Of a DNA stretch of 64,000 nt, positions 1-10,421 are shown one piece after another (the stretch's first letter is position 1; each line of letters opens with the position of its first letter). The translations under genes were made by a program, and so were the position numbers. The notes beneath the pieces are model-generated. The model made no database searches and was not told where the DNA came from. It saw only the letters and a list, made by a program, of their open reading frames with translations. The stretch lies in contig NZ_JAGJEA010000002.1 of NCBI RefSeq assembly GCF_018100805.1, positions 186,001 to 250,000 of the forward strand. The letters are read 5' to 3'. The stretch comes from Aquimarina sp. MMG016 (GTDB taxonomy: Bacteria; Bacteroidota; Bacteroidia; Flavobacteriales; Flavobacteriaceae).

Positions 1-49
1 GTACTTTGCCGGGGATAACAGAAAGAATCCACCTTGGAGGATTAACTAA
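1..49 (+). CDS. C-terminal end of an upstream gene (partial)
   Basis: Read from base 2, the sequence stays open to a TAA at 47-49 and encodes the tail YFAGDNRKNPPWRIN. The gene begins before the window. The tail is too short to identify. It ends 9 bp before the next start codon, so the two genes are probably co-transcribed. Confidence 0.45.
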   Translation, partial: YFAGDNRKNPPWRIN

Positions 50-58
50 AAAATAATC

Positions 59-625
59 ATGCAACTAACTATCGATAAAACTTTTGAAAATCAAAACTTC
101 TCAGATCAGAAACTACCATCCAGAGAATATGATAATTGCACTTTTGTTAATTGTGACTTCTCGAGTACAGATATGTCTGTCGTTACTTTTCTAGAATGTA
201 GATTTGATAATTGTAAATTTAGCTCGGTGATGATGAAGGAAACTTCTTTTCAGGAGGTAGTTTTTGTAGAATGTAAGATGCTTGGACTAGATTTTAGTAC
301 ATGCAATGACTTTATGTTTTCTGTAGAATTTGGTAAATGTAATCTGGACCTTGCTTCTTTTTATGGTTTTGTTTTAAAAAACACGGTATTCAATAACTGT
401 AATCTTAAAGAAGCTGATTTTACAGAAACTGATCTTACAGGTTCTGTATTTCATAATTGTAATCTATCGAATGCAGTATTTAAGAATACCATTGCAGAAA
501 GAGTAGATTTTAGAACTGCAGAAAACTTTACGATTGATCCTGAAAATAATAGACTAAAAAAAGCTAAATTTAGTACATCAGGATTATCAGGTTTGCTTGA
601 AAAATATGACTTGATAGTAAAATAA
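59..625 (+). CDS. Pentapeptide-repeat protein
   Basis: This 188-residue protein has no signal peptide and is built almost entirely of five-residue repeats of the A(D/N)Lxx type, with Phe, Leu and Cys at the buried positions (for example NCNLKEADFTETDLTGSVF near residues 118-136). Such repeats fold as a right-handed quadrilateral beta-helix. The family includes the DNA-mimic Qnr/McbG gyrase-protection proteins and many proteins of unknown role. The many Cys/Phe repeats (NCTF, NCDF, ECRF, NCKF) resemble Qnr-like members, but the length is shorter than Qnr (about 218), so gyrase protection is only a possibility. It starts 9 bp after the preceding stop codon. The 205 bp downstream, before katG, hold a small 9-bp imperfect hairpin at 642-665 and no gene. 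Confidence 0.85.
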   Translation: MQLTIDKTFENQNFSDQKLPSREYDNCTFVNCDFSSTDMSVVTFLECRFDNCKFSSVMMKETSFQEVVFVECKMLGLDFSTCNDFMFSVEFGKCNLDLASFYGFVLKNTVFNNCNLKEADFTETDLTGSVFHNCNLSNAVFKNTIAERVDFRTAENFTIDPENNRLKKAKFSTSGLSGLLEKYDLIVK

Positions 626-821
626 ATTTTTCTTCCTTAATAGTTTATCGGGTATACGGTAAACTCAATTCATTATCAGCTTTTTTCTTAAGAATTGCTT
701 TATAGCAGGTGATAGATGTTATCTATTTCACTATAATTTTATACATCCTATCAATTTTTTATCTACGAAAAATTACTTTTAAATTTAAAGAATGGTAATA
801 AAATGATTTATTAACTCTTAA

Positions 822-3107
<2,286 letters not shown>

Positions 3108-3137
3108 TCTATTTCATTATATAAAAAATGATATTGC

Positions 3138-3174
3138 AGACCCACTTAGTTGCCATAACTAAGTGGGTCTTTTT
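3138..3174 (+). terminator. Rho-independent terminator of katG
   Basis: A perfect 14-bp stem (AGACCCACTTAGTT, 3138-3151, pairing with 3157-3170) with a five-base loop GCCAT is followed by a T run. It lies 30 bp after the katG stop codon. It may also serve the minus-strand gene that ends at 3239, although the T run is on the plus strand. Confidence 0.93.
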
Positions 3175-3238
3175 AATATGAAAGACAAATATTTAGATCT
3201 TTCTTTTGGGTTTCAATTAGTTTTTAGATAGTAATTGA

Positions 3239-3649
3239 TCAAGATACCTTGCTAGCGCACATAGCATCCCATGTGGTCCAAAATTTTGCATTAGCTCCAC
3301 CGGGTAGTCCTTTTTCATTTGCAACTATCCCTACCATAGAAGCACAATTAGAATTACAACCAATTTTATTGGTACTAGGAGCTTGTGCAGGAATATCTAT
3401 CTGTCTAGGAGGATTAGTAGAATAATCAGTCTCTGTTATTTTGATATCGAATGTACCAGAAAGGTTTGGTGTCTTTATTTGTTTGGTTGGGTTTTCTGAA
3501 GTAATAGAGTCACTCCAATTTCCTTGAGATAAAGTTACTGACCAGCCTTTAACTACTTTGGCAGTATCATTTTGCGGTGAAAGATAAACCCAAAATTGAG
3601 CCCCACCACCTAATTTTAATTCACTATTTGCATTTGCAAGTCCAGACAT
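3239..3649 (-). CDS. Hypothetical protein, leader shared with its neighbour
   Basis: I do not recognise this 136-residue protein. It has no signal peptide or membrane segment. It looks like a beta-rich small domain: LGGGAQFWVYLSPQ near residues 12-25, then GWSVTLSQGNWSDS and GTFDIKITETDYS, with three Cys in the C-terminal third (GCNSNC and MC). Reading frame, ATG start and composition are convincing for a real gene. The next minus-strand gene (3790-4146) is preceded by nearly the same 40-bp leader, so the two are probably co-regulated or derive from duplicated loci. Possible fold similarity between them (a GTF or GSF strand followed by an IDIP or IDV strand) is only an impression. No function is proposed. 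Confidence 0.75.
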   Translation of the reverse strand: MSGLANANSELKLGGGAQFWVYLSPQNDTAKVVKGWSVTLSQGNWSDSITSENPTKQIKTPNLSGTFDIKITETDYSTNPPRQIDIPAQAPSTNKIGCNSNCASMVGIVANEKGLPGGANAKFWTTWDAMCASKVS

Positions 3650-3670
3650 TTTTATATGTTTTAATATTAA

Positions 3671-3710
3671 TTTCTTACTCTTTTTTATATTGGATTTTCA
3701 GATTCCTCCT
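3671..3710 (-). promoter_or_regulatory. Conserved leader element, copy 1
   Basis: Twenty-one bases upstream of the 136-residue gene lies a 40-bp block (plus-strand TTTCTTACTCTTTTTTATAT followed by TGGATTTTCAGATTCC) that matches the block at 4161-4199 with few mismatches and one 1-bp gap. On the coding strand the shared part reads roughly AATC-n2-AAAA-n-CC-n-ATATAAAAAAGAGTA-n-GAAA. It may be a 5' UTR or promoter element. Confidence 0.6.
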
Positions 3711-3789
3711 GTGTGTAAAATGGATTACTGTAATTAGGATTAATACCTTATTAATTTAATTGGTTAGACGTTAATCCCTAAAAGATAAA

Positions 3790-4146
3790 TTATCCAGCTT
3801 TTGATTTTATATAATCATCAACTTGATCGTGCGGTACTTCTTTGACATCGATAGGAAAATCACCATTAGAACCGGAAATAACAATTTTAGATTTGTACTC
3901 TCCCGGAAATGAACCATTGACTTTATAAGGTGTTGTACCTTTACCTAATGGGCCTGTCCAACCCATTGCATCTATTTTTAATCCTCCAACAAAATGAGGG
4001 TCACGAACTAGGCTGAAACCATACGAGTAATTAGGCGCATCGCCTTCTACATTTATAATAAAGATTCCGGGTGTTCTTAATCCTGTCCATAAATAGGTTG
4101 CAGTCGTTTTTGCCGGATCTACCGGCTCTTTTGAATAAAATCCCAT
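3790..4146 (-). CDS. Hypothetical beta-rich protein, partner of 3239-3649
   Basis: I do not recognise this 118-residue protein. It has no export signal. Visible features are the start MGFYSKEP, a central Gly/Trp-rich stretch (IDAMGWTGPLGKGTTPYKV) and a C-terminal part with alternating hydrophobic residues (YKSKIVISGSNGDFPIDV) suggestive of a beta-sandwich. It lies 140 bp upstream of the 136-residue gene on the same strand, and each gene has its own copy of the same leader. The long AT-rich gap on its 5' side and the lack of recognisable family suggest a lineage-specific accessory gene. Confidence 0.72.
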   Translation of the reverse strand: MGFYSKEPVDPAKTTATYLWTGLRTPGIFIINVEGDAPNYSYGFSLVRDPHFVGGLKIDAMGWTGPLGKGTTPYKVNGSFPGEYKSKIVISGSNGDFPIDVKEVPHDQVDDYIKSKAG

Positions 4147-4160
4147 AACATTTTTATTTA

Positions 4161-4199
4161 TTTCCTACTCTTTTTATATAGGCTTTTCGGATTTCGCCG
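4161..4199 (-). promoter_or_regulatory. Conserved leader element, copy 2
   Basis: This block sits 14 bp upstream of the 118-residue gene. On the plus strand it reads TTTCCTACTCTTTTTATATA followed by GGCTTTTCGGATTTCGCC and aligns with 3671-3710. Conservation of about 40 non-coding bases in front of two unlike coding sequences points to shared regulation. Confidence 0.6.
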
Positions 4200-4492
4200 T
4201 TTACAATCAAAAAACTGGAGTAGCTACTATTTCAAATGTTTTGTTTTTGATATAGCTCAAATTTCGAAAAGTATGGAGATTTAAAATAGCGTATTTACAC
4301 CTGTTTTTATTGATTTTTTTTAAATTAACATACTAGTATTAAATTGTTTGTAATTACTTTTTAAGGGAAATAATATGTTAAAATTGGATTGCTAAAAACT
4401 TGTGTTACTATCTGAAAATCAACTAGATTTGTAATACGTATACATATTATACATAATTCCCAGTAGTATAAATCGAATTAAAAAAAACTAGG
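4200..4492. other. AT-rich intergenic region
   Basis: Between the minus-strand orphan gene (4146) and the hydrolase (4493) there is no ORF with coding character. The only structures seen are the leader copy at 4161-4199 and a candidate plus-strand promoter at 4400-4431. Confidence 0.6.
4400..4431 (+). promoter_or_regulatory. Candidate Bacteroidetes promoter of the hydrolase
   Basis: TTG (4400-4402), 21 bases, then TAGATTTG (4424-4431) fits the flavobacterial -33/-7 pattern (TTG, about 19 bases, TAnnTTTG), with spacing two bases long. The hydrolase start codon lies 61 bp downstream. Confidence 0.45.
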
Positions 4493-5437
4493 ATGAATCT
4501 CATTACGCAGTTAAGAAAAAAGAAGGTTATATTTCTTTTGATTATAACTTTGCTGTTACTTTTTCTGTATTCACTAGTTGTATGGGATATTCCTGTTGAT
4601 GAGTTGAAATTGAAATATGCTAATCAAACATCAAAGTTTATAAACATAAACGGAATGGATGTACATTATCGTGATGAAGGCCAAGGAATACCTATAGTTT
4701 TGATACATGGCACCGGAGCATCTTTGCACACCTGGAATCATTGGGCAGATGGATTAACCAAAAACTATCGAGTGATACGAATGGATTTACCTGCATTTGG
4801 TTTAACAGGACCTAATCCAAGTAGTAAGTATAGTATAAAAGCATATACTGATTTTGTGAATGAATTTCTTTCTCAACTTCAGGTAGATAGTTGTTATATG
4901 GTTGGAAACTCACTAGGAGGTCATATCGCATGGAATTTTGTGGCGGATTATCCGGATAAAGTTAAAAAGCTTATTCTTATCGATGCAAGTGGTTACCCTT
5001 CTTCATCTGAGAAAAAAACGCCTTGGGTTTTTAAATTAGCCAGAACTCCGGTTATTAATTCTGTAGTTAGGTATATAACTCCTAAATCAATGGTTCGAAA
5101 AAACTTGGAACAAGTATATTTTGATGACCAAAAAATTACGGATGAGCTCGTGGATAGATATTATGATCTAATGCTTAGAGAGGGTAATCGTCAGGCTTTT
5201 ATAGATAGGATAAAAACTCAACATAATAGCAATGTAGAGAAATTAAAAAAAGTAAATGCTGAAACTTTAGTTTTATGGGGGGCAGATGATCTGTGGATTC
5301 CACTACAGCAGGGGCAAGGTTTAGTTAATGAGTTACCAAACGCAGAATTGGTAATTCTTGAAAATACCGGGCATGTACCGATGGAAGAAAGTCCGGATGA
5401 AAGTTTATTTGAAGTGATTAAGTTTTTAGCGAGATAG
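4493..5437 (+). CDS. Membrane-anchored alpha/beta-hydrolase
   Basis: A 314-residue alpha/beta-hydrolase fold enzyme. Residues 11-31 form a hydrophobic N-terminal anchor, so the catalytic domain is probably on the outer face of the inner membrane or exported. The fold motifs are complete: oxyanion HG (IHGTGAS, 71-77), nucleophile elbow GNSLGG with Ser140, acid Asp266 in WGADDLWIP, and His294 in ENTGHVPMEE. Substrate cannot be told from sequence; relatives include esterases, haloalkane dehalogenase-like enzymes and C-C bond hydrolases. It is transcribed alone, convergent with the MocR gene that ends 20 bp downstream. Confidence 0.9.
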   Translation: MNLITQLRKKKVIFLLIITLLLLFLYSLVVWDIPVDELKLKYANQTSKFININGMDVHYRDEGQGIPIVLIHGTGASLHTWNHWADGLTKNYRVIRMDLPAFGLTGPNPSSKYSIKAYTDFVNEFLSQLQVDSCYMVGNSLGGHIAWNFVADYPDKVKKLILIDASGYPSSSEKKTPWVFKLARTPVINSVVRYITPKSMVRKNLEQVYFDDQKITDELVDRYYDLMLREGNRQAFIDRIKTQHNSNVEKLKKVNAETLVLWGADDLWIPLQQGQGLVNELPNAELVILENTGHVPMEESPDESLFEVIKFLAR

Positions 5438-5456
5438 GAATGGATTGTGATATTCT

Positions 5457-6947
5457 TTACTTTTTTTTGACTGACTTCATTGCCTTTATCATTAAATCAA
5501 TGAATCTATAAATCTCATCTTCGTTCAAAGCAGCAAACCCTATCCTAATTCCATTGTGGTTAGAGTTATCATTATCATACCTTCGCCATTCCGGGTTTAA
5601 CATTAGGTTGTGTTTATGAGCTTCAGAGATTACATCATCCCAATTGTATTGTTTGTGAAGTTGCACCCAAACAGCCATTCCTCCTTTGGGGATTTCAAAA
5701 TCAAAACAATCTCCTAGTCTTTCTTTTAGAAGTTTACAAAACAGATCACGACGGGATTTGTAGATTTTTAAAACCTTGTTGCAATGCCTTTGTATATCAC
5801 CAGCAGTAATCATATTGGCAAGAGTTTGTTCTAAGATTGTATCTCCTTGCCTGTCAATAATACGGCGAAGTCTTGCGGCTTCGTCTACAAAATCTTTTGG
5901 AGCAATTAAATATCCAATTCTCATTGCTGGGGCAATAATTTTAGTAAATCCACCAATATAGATCACATTTCCATTGGTATCATTACTAGCAAGAGGTAAG
6001 ATAGGGGCATTGTTATAATGAAAATCATAATCATAGTCATCTTCTACAATAGCAAACTTATACTGCTGTGCTAAACCCAATAGATGCATTCGTCGTTCAG
6101 CAGAGAGCGTTACCGTAGTGGGATGATGATGATGCGATGTAACATAAACGGCTGTTATGTCTTTGGTTTTACAAAGCTTTTCAATAGCCATTGTATCTAA
6201 TCCTTGAGGATCAACAGGGACTTGTTCAATAATTCCTTCAGCTTCTTCAAAAGTGTTGTCAGCTGTCATATAGTTGGTATTACCAACAATGATTCGTTTT
6301 TTTGGATTAAGTAGTAATTGACTAACAAGATAAATTCCCATTTGACTTCCTCTGGTAATCAAAATATTATCTTCGTTTATGTGTAAGCCTCTCGTTTGAT
6401 TAAGGTATATTACCAGTGCTTTTCTAAGTTCTAGATTTCCATAAATTGAATCATATGTCAGGAGTTTTTTGTGATGTGCTTTTTTAGTAATATTTCTATA
6501 AGTTCTTGCGATTTCATCAATTGGAGCTAATCGAATATCAGGAACACCATCATCGATTTTTAATACTTCGGTATTAGGTAATAATATTGGTGAGCGATAT
6601 AGATGAAGTCGATTAATAAATTCAAAACCACTTTTGTTGTTGTATTTATTTTTGGGTGAGTTTTCAATAATTTTTTTAGGATGAATGATGGGCAAGGTGC
6701 TCGTTACAAAACTTCCTTTTGCCGGTATTGCTTCAATCCATCCTTGGGAAATAAGTTCATCATACGCCGAAATCACAGTTTTACGATGGATATTCAAATC
6801 GTTTGCAAGTTTTCTAGAGCCAGGCAATTTAATAGATGGCGGTAGTTTTCCGGATTTAATAAAACTAATGATTTGATCACATACCTGAAGATATAGGTTA
6901 CGACTGGAGTTACGATCTAAGTTGATATTATTTTTAAAAGGAAACAT
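5457..6947 (-). CDS. MocR-family (PdxR-like) transcriptional regulator
   Basis: A GntR-type winged helix (residues about 14-82, with LPGSRKLANDLNIHRKTVIS as the recognition region) is fused to a class I aminotransferase-like domain (about 125-490). The PLP-binding lysine is Lys336 in GGFTKIIAPAMRIGY, with Asp303/Asp304 in the VEDDYDYDF motif. At 496 residues it has the usual MocR length. MocR proteins use PLP as effector, and PdxR members control vitamin B6 genes. It is divergent from an FMN-binding split-barrel gene of the pyridoxamine-oxidase superfamily, a common arrangement for the regulator and its target. Direct repeats between the two genes begin right at its start codon, suggesting autoregulation. 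Confidence 0.93.
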   Translation of the reverse strand: MFPFKNNINLDRNSSRNLYLQVCDQIISFIKSGKLPPSIKLPGSRKLANDLNIHRKTVISAYDELISQGWIEAIPAKGSFVTSTLPIIHPKKIIENSPKNKYNNKSGFEFINRLHLYRSPILLPNTEVLKIDDGVPDIRLAPIDEIARTYRNITKKAHHKKLLTYDSIYGNLELRKALVIYLNQTRGLHINEDNILITRGSQMGIYLVSQLLLNPKKRIIVGNTNYMTADNTFEEAEGIIEQVPVDPQGLDTMAIEKLCKTKDITAVYVTSHHHHPTTVTLSAERRMHLLGLAQQYKFAIVEDDYDYDFHYNNAPILPLASNDTNGNVIYIGGFTKIIAPAMRIGYLIAPKDFVDEAARLRRIIDRQGDTILEQTLANMITAGDIQRHCNKVLKIYKSRRDLFCKLLKERLGDCFDFEIPKGGMAVWVQLHKQYNWDDVISEAHKHNLMLNPEWRRYDNDNSNHNGIRIGFAALNEDEIYRFIDLMIKAMKSVKKK

Positions 6948-6979
6948 AACTGGACTACTAAGTATATAAAAACTGGATT
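6948..6979. promoter_or_regulatory. Direct AACTGGA repeats, candidate MocR operator
   Basis: AACTGGACT (6948-6956) and AACTGGATT (6971-6979) are direct repeats 23 bp apart, about two helical turns, in the divergent promoter region. MocR proteins typically bind spaced direct repeats, and CTGGAC-like half-sites have been described for some members (from memory). The first copy abuts the MocR start codon. Confidence 0.5.
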
Positions 6980-7010
6980 GATATAATACCCCATAAAACT
7001 AGTAGTTTTG
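6978..7010 (+). promoter_or_regulatory. Candidate promoter of the FMN-binding protein
   Basis: TTG (6978-6980) overlaps the second direct repeat, and TAGTTTTG (7003-7010) matches the -7 consensus. The 22-base spacer is longer than ideal. The start codon is 22 bp downstream. Overlap of the -33 box with the repeat would fit control by the MocR protein. Confidence 0.4.
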
Positions 7011-7031
7011 GTTGTATTAAAAAATTAAAAG

Positions 7032-7694
7032 ATGTCAAAATATCCAGTTTCTACACTAAACAAAGTGGTTCGAGGACCAAAACGAGCAAATTATGATATA
7101 GATGCGATTAATAAAATTTTAGATGATGCCTTTTTATGTCATGTGGGTTATGTTTGGGAAGGGAAAGCTATTGTAATCCCTACAGCTTATGCAAGAAAAG
7201 AGGATAAAATTTATATTCACGGTTCCCTCAAAAACCGTATGATGCTTAGTTTGCTAGAAGCTGGTGAAGCTAGTATCTCTGTTACTCATCTAGATGGTTT
7301 AGTATTAGCAAGATCTGCATTTCATCATTCTGCAAACTATCGATCGGTAAATGTTTTTGGTAAAGTAAAAAAGATAGAAGAACCAGAAGAAAAAATGGAA
7401 GCATTAGCCTGTATTCTTAACCATATGGTCCCAGGGCATTGGGATAATGTTCGACAACCCAATGATAAGGAATTTAACGCTACTTTAGTCTTAGAAATTA
7501 AGATTGAAACAGCTTCGGCAAAGGTTAGGGCAGAAGGAGTAAAGGATGAACCGGACGATCATAACTTACCAATATGGGCAGGGGTAGTACCTATTAAACA
7601 AGTAGCTTATAATGCGGTGTCAAATGATGATTTATCAGAAAATGTCAAGGTACCAGAAGCTGTGTTGGATTATGTTAAGAAGAATAAACAATAA
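7032..7694 (+). CDS. Pyridoxamine 5'-phosphate oxidase family protein (FMN-binding split barrel)
   Basis: This 220-residue protein resembles the flavin-nucleotide-binding, NimA-like branch of the split-barrel superfamily, which is distinct from true PdxH (encoded at 56564). Visible features are the N-terminal RGPKRANYDIDAINKILDD lead-in, barrel strands such as IVIPTAYARKEDKIYIHGS and a Ser/His segment (ARSAFHHSANYRSVNVFGKV). It is the first gene of an apparent plus-strand operon with DUF1272 and GNAT genes and is divergent from a MocR regulator, its likely controller. Its substrate is unknown. Confidence 0.85.
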   Translation: MSKYPVSTLNKVVRGPKRANYDIDAINKILDDAFLCHVGYVWEGKAIVIPTAYARKEDKIYIHGSLKNRMMLSLLEAGEASISVTHLDGLVLARSAFHHSANYRSVNVFGKVKKIEEPEEKMEALACILNHMVPGHWDNVRQPNDKEFNATLVLEIKIETASAKVRAEGVKDEPDDHNLPIWAGVVPIKQVAYNAVSNDDLSENVKVPEAVLDYVKKNKQ

Positions 7695-7713
7695 ATTTTA
7701 AGCGAAACAAATT

Positions 7714-8004
7714 ATGTTAGAAATGCGCCCGAGCTGCGAAAACTGTAATAAACCATTGCCTAATCAAAGTGATGAAGCTATGATTTGTACTTTTGAGTGT
7801 ACATTTTGTAAGGATTGTGTAGATAATATATTGTATAATGTTTGCCCTAATTGTGGGGGTGGTTTTGAAAAAAGACCTACCAGACCTTTTGGAACATTAG
7901 AGAAGTATCCCTTAAGTGATAAAACAGTATATAAGCCTGTTGATAAGAATAAGTTTGAGAAATTATTACAGGAATTTAAAGATATTGATCCAAGAAAAAG
8001 ATAG
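7714..8004 (+). CDS. DUF1272 zinc-ribbon-like protein
   Basis: A 96-residue protein beginning MLEMRPSCENC, typical of DUF1272. Eight cysteines (8, 11, 25, 29, 32, 35, 44, 47) in CxxC-like pairs predict bound zinc, probably two sites in a treble-clef or RING-like arrangement. The Lys-rich C-terminal tail is not conserved in the short family members. It lies 19 bp after the FMN-binding gene and 4 bp before the GNAT gene, so it is translated from the same mRNA. Its biochemical role is unknown. Confidence 0.85.
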   Translation: MLEMRPSCENCNKPLPNQSDEAMICTFECTFCKDCVDNILYNVCPNCGGGFEKRPTRPFGTLEKYPLSDKTVYKPVDKNKFEKLLQEFKDIDPRKR

Positions 8005-8008
8005 TTGA

Positions 8009-8527
8009 ATGATAAGTTTAAGTCGAGCTAAAATTGAAGATGCAGAAAATATATCTTATTTGGGAGCAACTACATTTGATCAATCCTTTGGCTATCTGTT
8101 TAGGGATCGAGAGGATATTGAAGGGTATTTGAGAAAAACATTTTCTTTGGAAAAAATCACTCAAAGTATTCAAAAATCACATAATATATATTGGTTAGTT
8201 AAAGAGGATGATAGTCCCATAGGTTATGCTAAATTGCAATTAGATTCTCCATCCGATTTTATTAAAAATGATAAAACTTGTAAGCTACAGAAGTTATATA
8301 TGTTAAAAGGAACTTCTTCAAAGGGTATAGGAAGTAGACTTCAGCAATTGATTTTTGACAAAGCTATAGAGGAAGGTCAAGAATATCTATGGTTGTCTGC
8401 ATTAAAGCAAAATGAAAGAGCAATTGCATTTTATAAGCGTAATGATTATCTAATAGTAGGAGAGCATCCTTATAGTATAGGAAAAGAAGATTTTGAATTT
8501 TGGGTTATGGGTAGAAAATTGATTTGA
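8009..8527 (+). CDS. GNAT family N-acetyltransferase
   Basis: A 172-residue single-domain GNAT. The acetyl-CoA pyrophosphate-binding loop is seen as KLYMLKGTSSKGIGSRLQQ, and the C-terminal motif B region as ALKQNERAIAFYKRNDYLIVGE. The N terminus (SRAKIEDAENISYLGATTFDQSF) is typical of small-molecule or RimI-like acetyltransferases. The substrate cannot be predicted. It is the last gene of the MocR-adjacent operon and ends directly against the convergent minus-strand gene (stops at 8527 and 8528). Confidence 0.88.
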   Translation: MISLSRAKIEDAENISYLGATTFDQSFGYLFRDREDIEGYLRKTFSLEKITQSIQKSHNIYWLVKEDDSPIGYAKLQLDSPSDFIKNDKTCKLQKLYMLKGTSSKGIGSRLQQLIFDKAIEEGQEYLWLSALKQNERAIAFYKRNDYLIVGEHPYSIGKEDFEFWVMGRKLI

Positions 8528-8902
8528 TTATTTGATAATTTCTAAAGTATTTACTTTTGCAATAGAATCACAATTTTTGATTATTAAGCCAATATTCTGC
8601 TTTTTAATTTCTCCTTCAATAAAATAAATTTTACAAGAATCTAACTTCGTATTACTTTTAGAGAAATCCACACTTCCTTTTAAAAGCATATGAGAAATAT
8701 CAGCAGTATCAATCTGATATTGCTGCATGTTTGTTAATGCTTGCTCAGAAAAAACTCTTTCTTTGATTCGTATGTTTTTAAGTACTCTGGCGGTTGGGCT
8801 ATAATCACAGGAAGTTTTTTTGCCTCCTAAAAAAAAGAATAATAAAATAAGTCCGATGGCAAACCCACCAAGGTAATAGAACAAACGTTGCGCTAGTTTC
8901 AT
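8528..8902 (-). CDS. Membrane-anchored protein, DUF4258-like
   Basis: A 124-residue protein with one N-terminal membrane segment (about residues 8-26, FYYLGGFAIGLILLFFFLGG). A CDYSPTARVLKNIRIKERVF motif follows, then a short domain with two further Cys. The layout resembles small DUF4258 proteins I remember from Flavobacteriaceae, so the family label is tentative. The domain should face the periplasm if the segment acts as an uncleaved anchor. It is monocistronic; a palindromic repeat element lies 100 bp upstream. Confidence 0.7.
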   Translation of the reverse strand: MKLAQRLFYYLGGFAIGLILLFFFLGGKKTSCDYSPTARVLKNIRIKERVFSEQALTNMQQYQIDTADISHMLLKGSVDFSKSNTKLDSCKIYFIEGEIKKQNIGLIIKNCDSIAKVNTLEIIK

Positions 8903-9001
8903 GTACTATAAATTTGGAGTCAAAAGTAATGAAAGTTTTTAATAGTTAGTGAGCCATTGAGAGGTGAGTATGTTCGCAAAGCTCACTTTTAAGTATTCTT
9001 T

Positions 9002-9083
9002 TGTCATTCCAGGCTTGACCTGGAATCCATTACCAGAATTACACGGTTGAATCGGTGGAATTCCTGCCTTCACAGGAATGACA
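9002..9083. repeat. Dispersed palindromic repeat, paired element (copy A)
   Basis: Two hairpins (ATTCCAGG-cttga-CCTGGAAT at 9006-9026 and ATTCCTG-ccttca-CAGGAAT at 9060-9079) are bracketed by TGTCATTCC and GGAATGACA. A degenerate third half follows at about 9098-9124. Related copies lie at 20093, 37411, 38500, 39737 and 42661. The rest of the 8903-9199 gap holds nothing else recognisable. Confidence 0.8.
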
Positions 9084-9199
9084 AAATAATATTATATTGT
9101 CATCTCTTGTTTGATCCAGAACCCAAAAAAACATTTGCATTCTAGTTCACAAGTCACTTTGCTACTTAGATTCTTAGCGTTTTTGATACTTAGTACCTT

Positions 9200-10402
9200 T
9201 TACAAAATCAATAAATTAATATCTCGATAAGAAAGATCAAACCAATCTGCTATAGGTTTGCTGGTAAGGATTCCGTGATAGAAGTATAACCCATTTTTCA
9301 ATCCTCTATCAAATCGCACAGCATTTTCAATTCCACCTTCATCACCAATCTGCAATAAATAAGGTGTAAATATATTACTAATGGATAATGATGATGTCCT
9401 GGCATATCGAGATGGAATATTAGGAACACAGTAGTGCAGGACTCCGTGTTTTTCAAATGTAGGGTGATCGTGTGTAGTTACTTCACTAGTTTCAAAACAC
9501 CCACCCATATCAATACTTACATCAATCACTACAGCTCCGGATTTCATGCGTTCTACCATAGTTTCTGTAACAATAATAGGAGCACGGTTTTTACCACGTA
9601 CGGCTCCAATCACTACATCACACCTACGTAAGGCTTTTAATAAATTTTTGGGCTGTATGGTGGAAGTATATAATGGTCGACCTACATTGGTCTGAATACA
9701 TCGTAATTTTGTAATTGAATTATCAAACACCTTAACATTAGCACCAAGCCCTATAGCAGAACGTGCGGCAAATTCGCCAACAGTTCCTGCTCCAAGAATT
9801 ACCACTTCTACCGGCGGCACACCACTAATATTACCCATCATTAGTCCAGAACCATTAGTAGTCACACTACTCATAAGTTCTGATGCGATAAGTACAGAAG
9901 CTGTACCTGCTATCTCGCTTAGTGCTCTAACTGCAGGATACGCTCCGTCTGCATCACGAATAAATTCGAATCCAAGCGCAGTAATTCTTTTTTTTGCAAG
10001 ATTCTGGAAATAATCCTTAGATTGGGTTTTGAGTTGTAATGCCGAGATTAGGACAGTTTGCGGATTGATATGTTCTAACTCCTCCAGTGATGGTGGTTCT
10101 ACTTTAAGAATAATCGGACAACCAAATACTTTTGTTTTGTCATTAGTAATTTCTGCACCCGCCTCACTATAATCACGATCAGAAAAACTAGCTCCGATTC
10201 CGGCATTGGCTTCTAATAAAACACGATGCCCATGTGCTGTTAGTGCTGCAACAGCATCTGGAGTTAGGCAAACACGTTTTTCCTGATAACTGGTTTCTTT
10301 GGGGATTCCAATAAATAGCTTACCTTTTTTACGAGCTACTTCAATCATTTCTTCTTGTGGTAGTAACTGTTCTTTAGTAAAAGGTGATGTAGGTGTATTC
10401 AT
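9200..10402 (-). CDS. ald: Alanine dehydrogenase
   Basis: This enzyme is predicted to interconvert L-alanine and pyruvate plus ammonia with NAD (AlaDH/PntA superfamily). The N-terminal catalytic domain begins with GIPKETSYQEKRVCLTPDAV, and the Rossmann fold carries GAGTVGEFAARSA. The ORF could begin at a TTG at 10417, but the ATG at 10402 gives MNTPTSPF, a protein of 400 residues, and lies after a candidate -7 box. It has a longer N-terminal extension than classical Ald (about 370). The closely related proton-translocating transhydrogenase alpha subunit is less likely because no pntB partner is adjacent. Confidence 0.9.
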   Translation of the reverse strand: MNTPTSPFTKEQLLPQEEMIEVARKKGKLFIGIPKETSYQEKRVCLTPDAVAALTAHGHRVLLEANAGIGASFSDRDYSEAGAEITNDKTKVFGCPIILKVEPPSLEELEHINPQTVLISALQLKTQSKDYFQNLAKKRITALGFEFIRDADGAYPAVRALSEIAGTASVLIASELMSSVTTNGSGLMMGNISGVPPVEVVILGAGTVGEFAARSAIGLGANVKVFDNSITKLRCIQTNVGRPLYTSTIQPKNLLKALRRCDVVIGAVRGKNRAPIIVTETMVERMKSGAVVIDVSIDMGGCFETSEVTTHDHPTFEKHGVLHYCVPNIPSRYARTSSLSISNIFTPYLLQIGDEGGIENAVRFDRGLKNGLYFYHGILTSKPIADWFDLSYRDINLLIL

Positions 10403-10421
10403 TTGTGCGAAATTCAATACT

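Noticed and set aside
7032..7694. Calling the split-barrel gene pdxH because it is next to MocR
   Set aside because: True PdxH motifs are in the gene at 56564; this protein follows the flavin-nucleotide-binding pattern.
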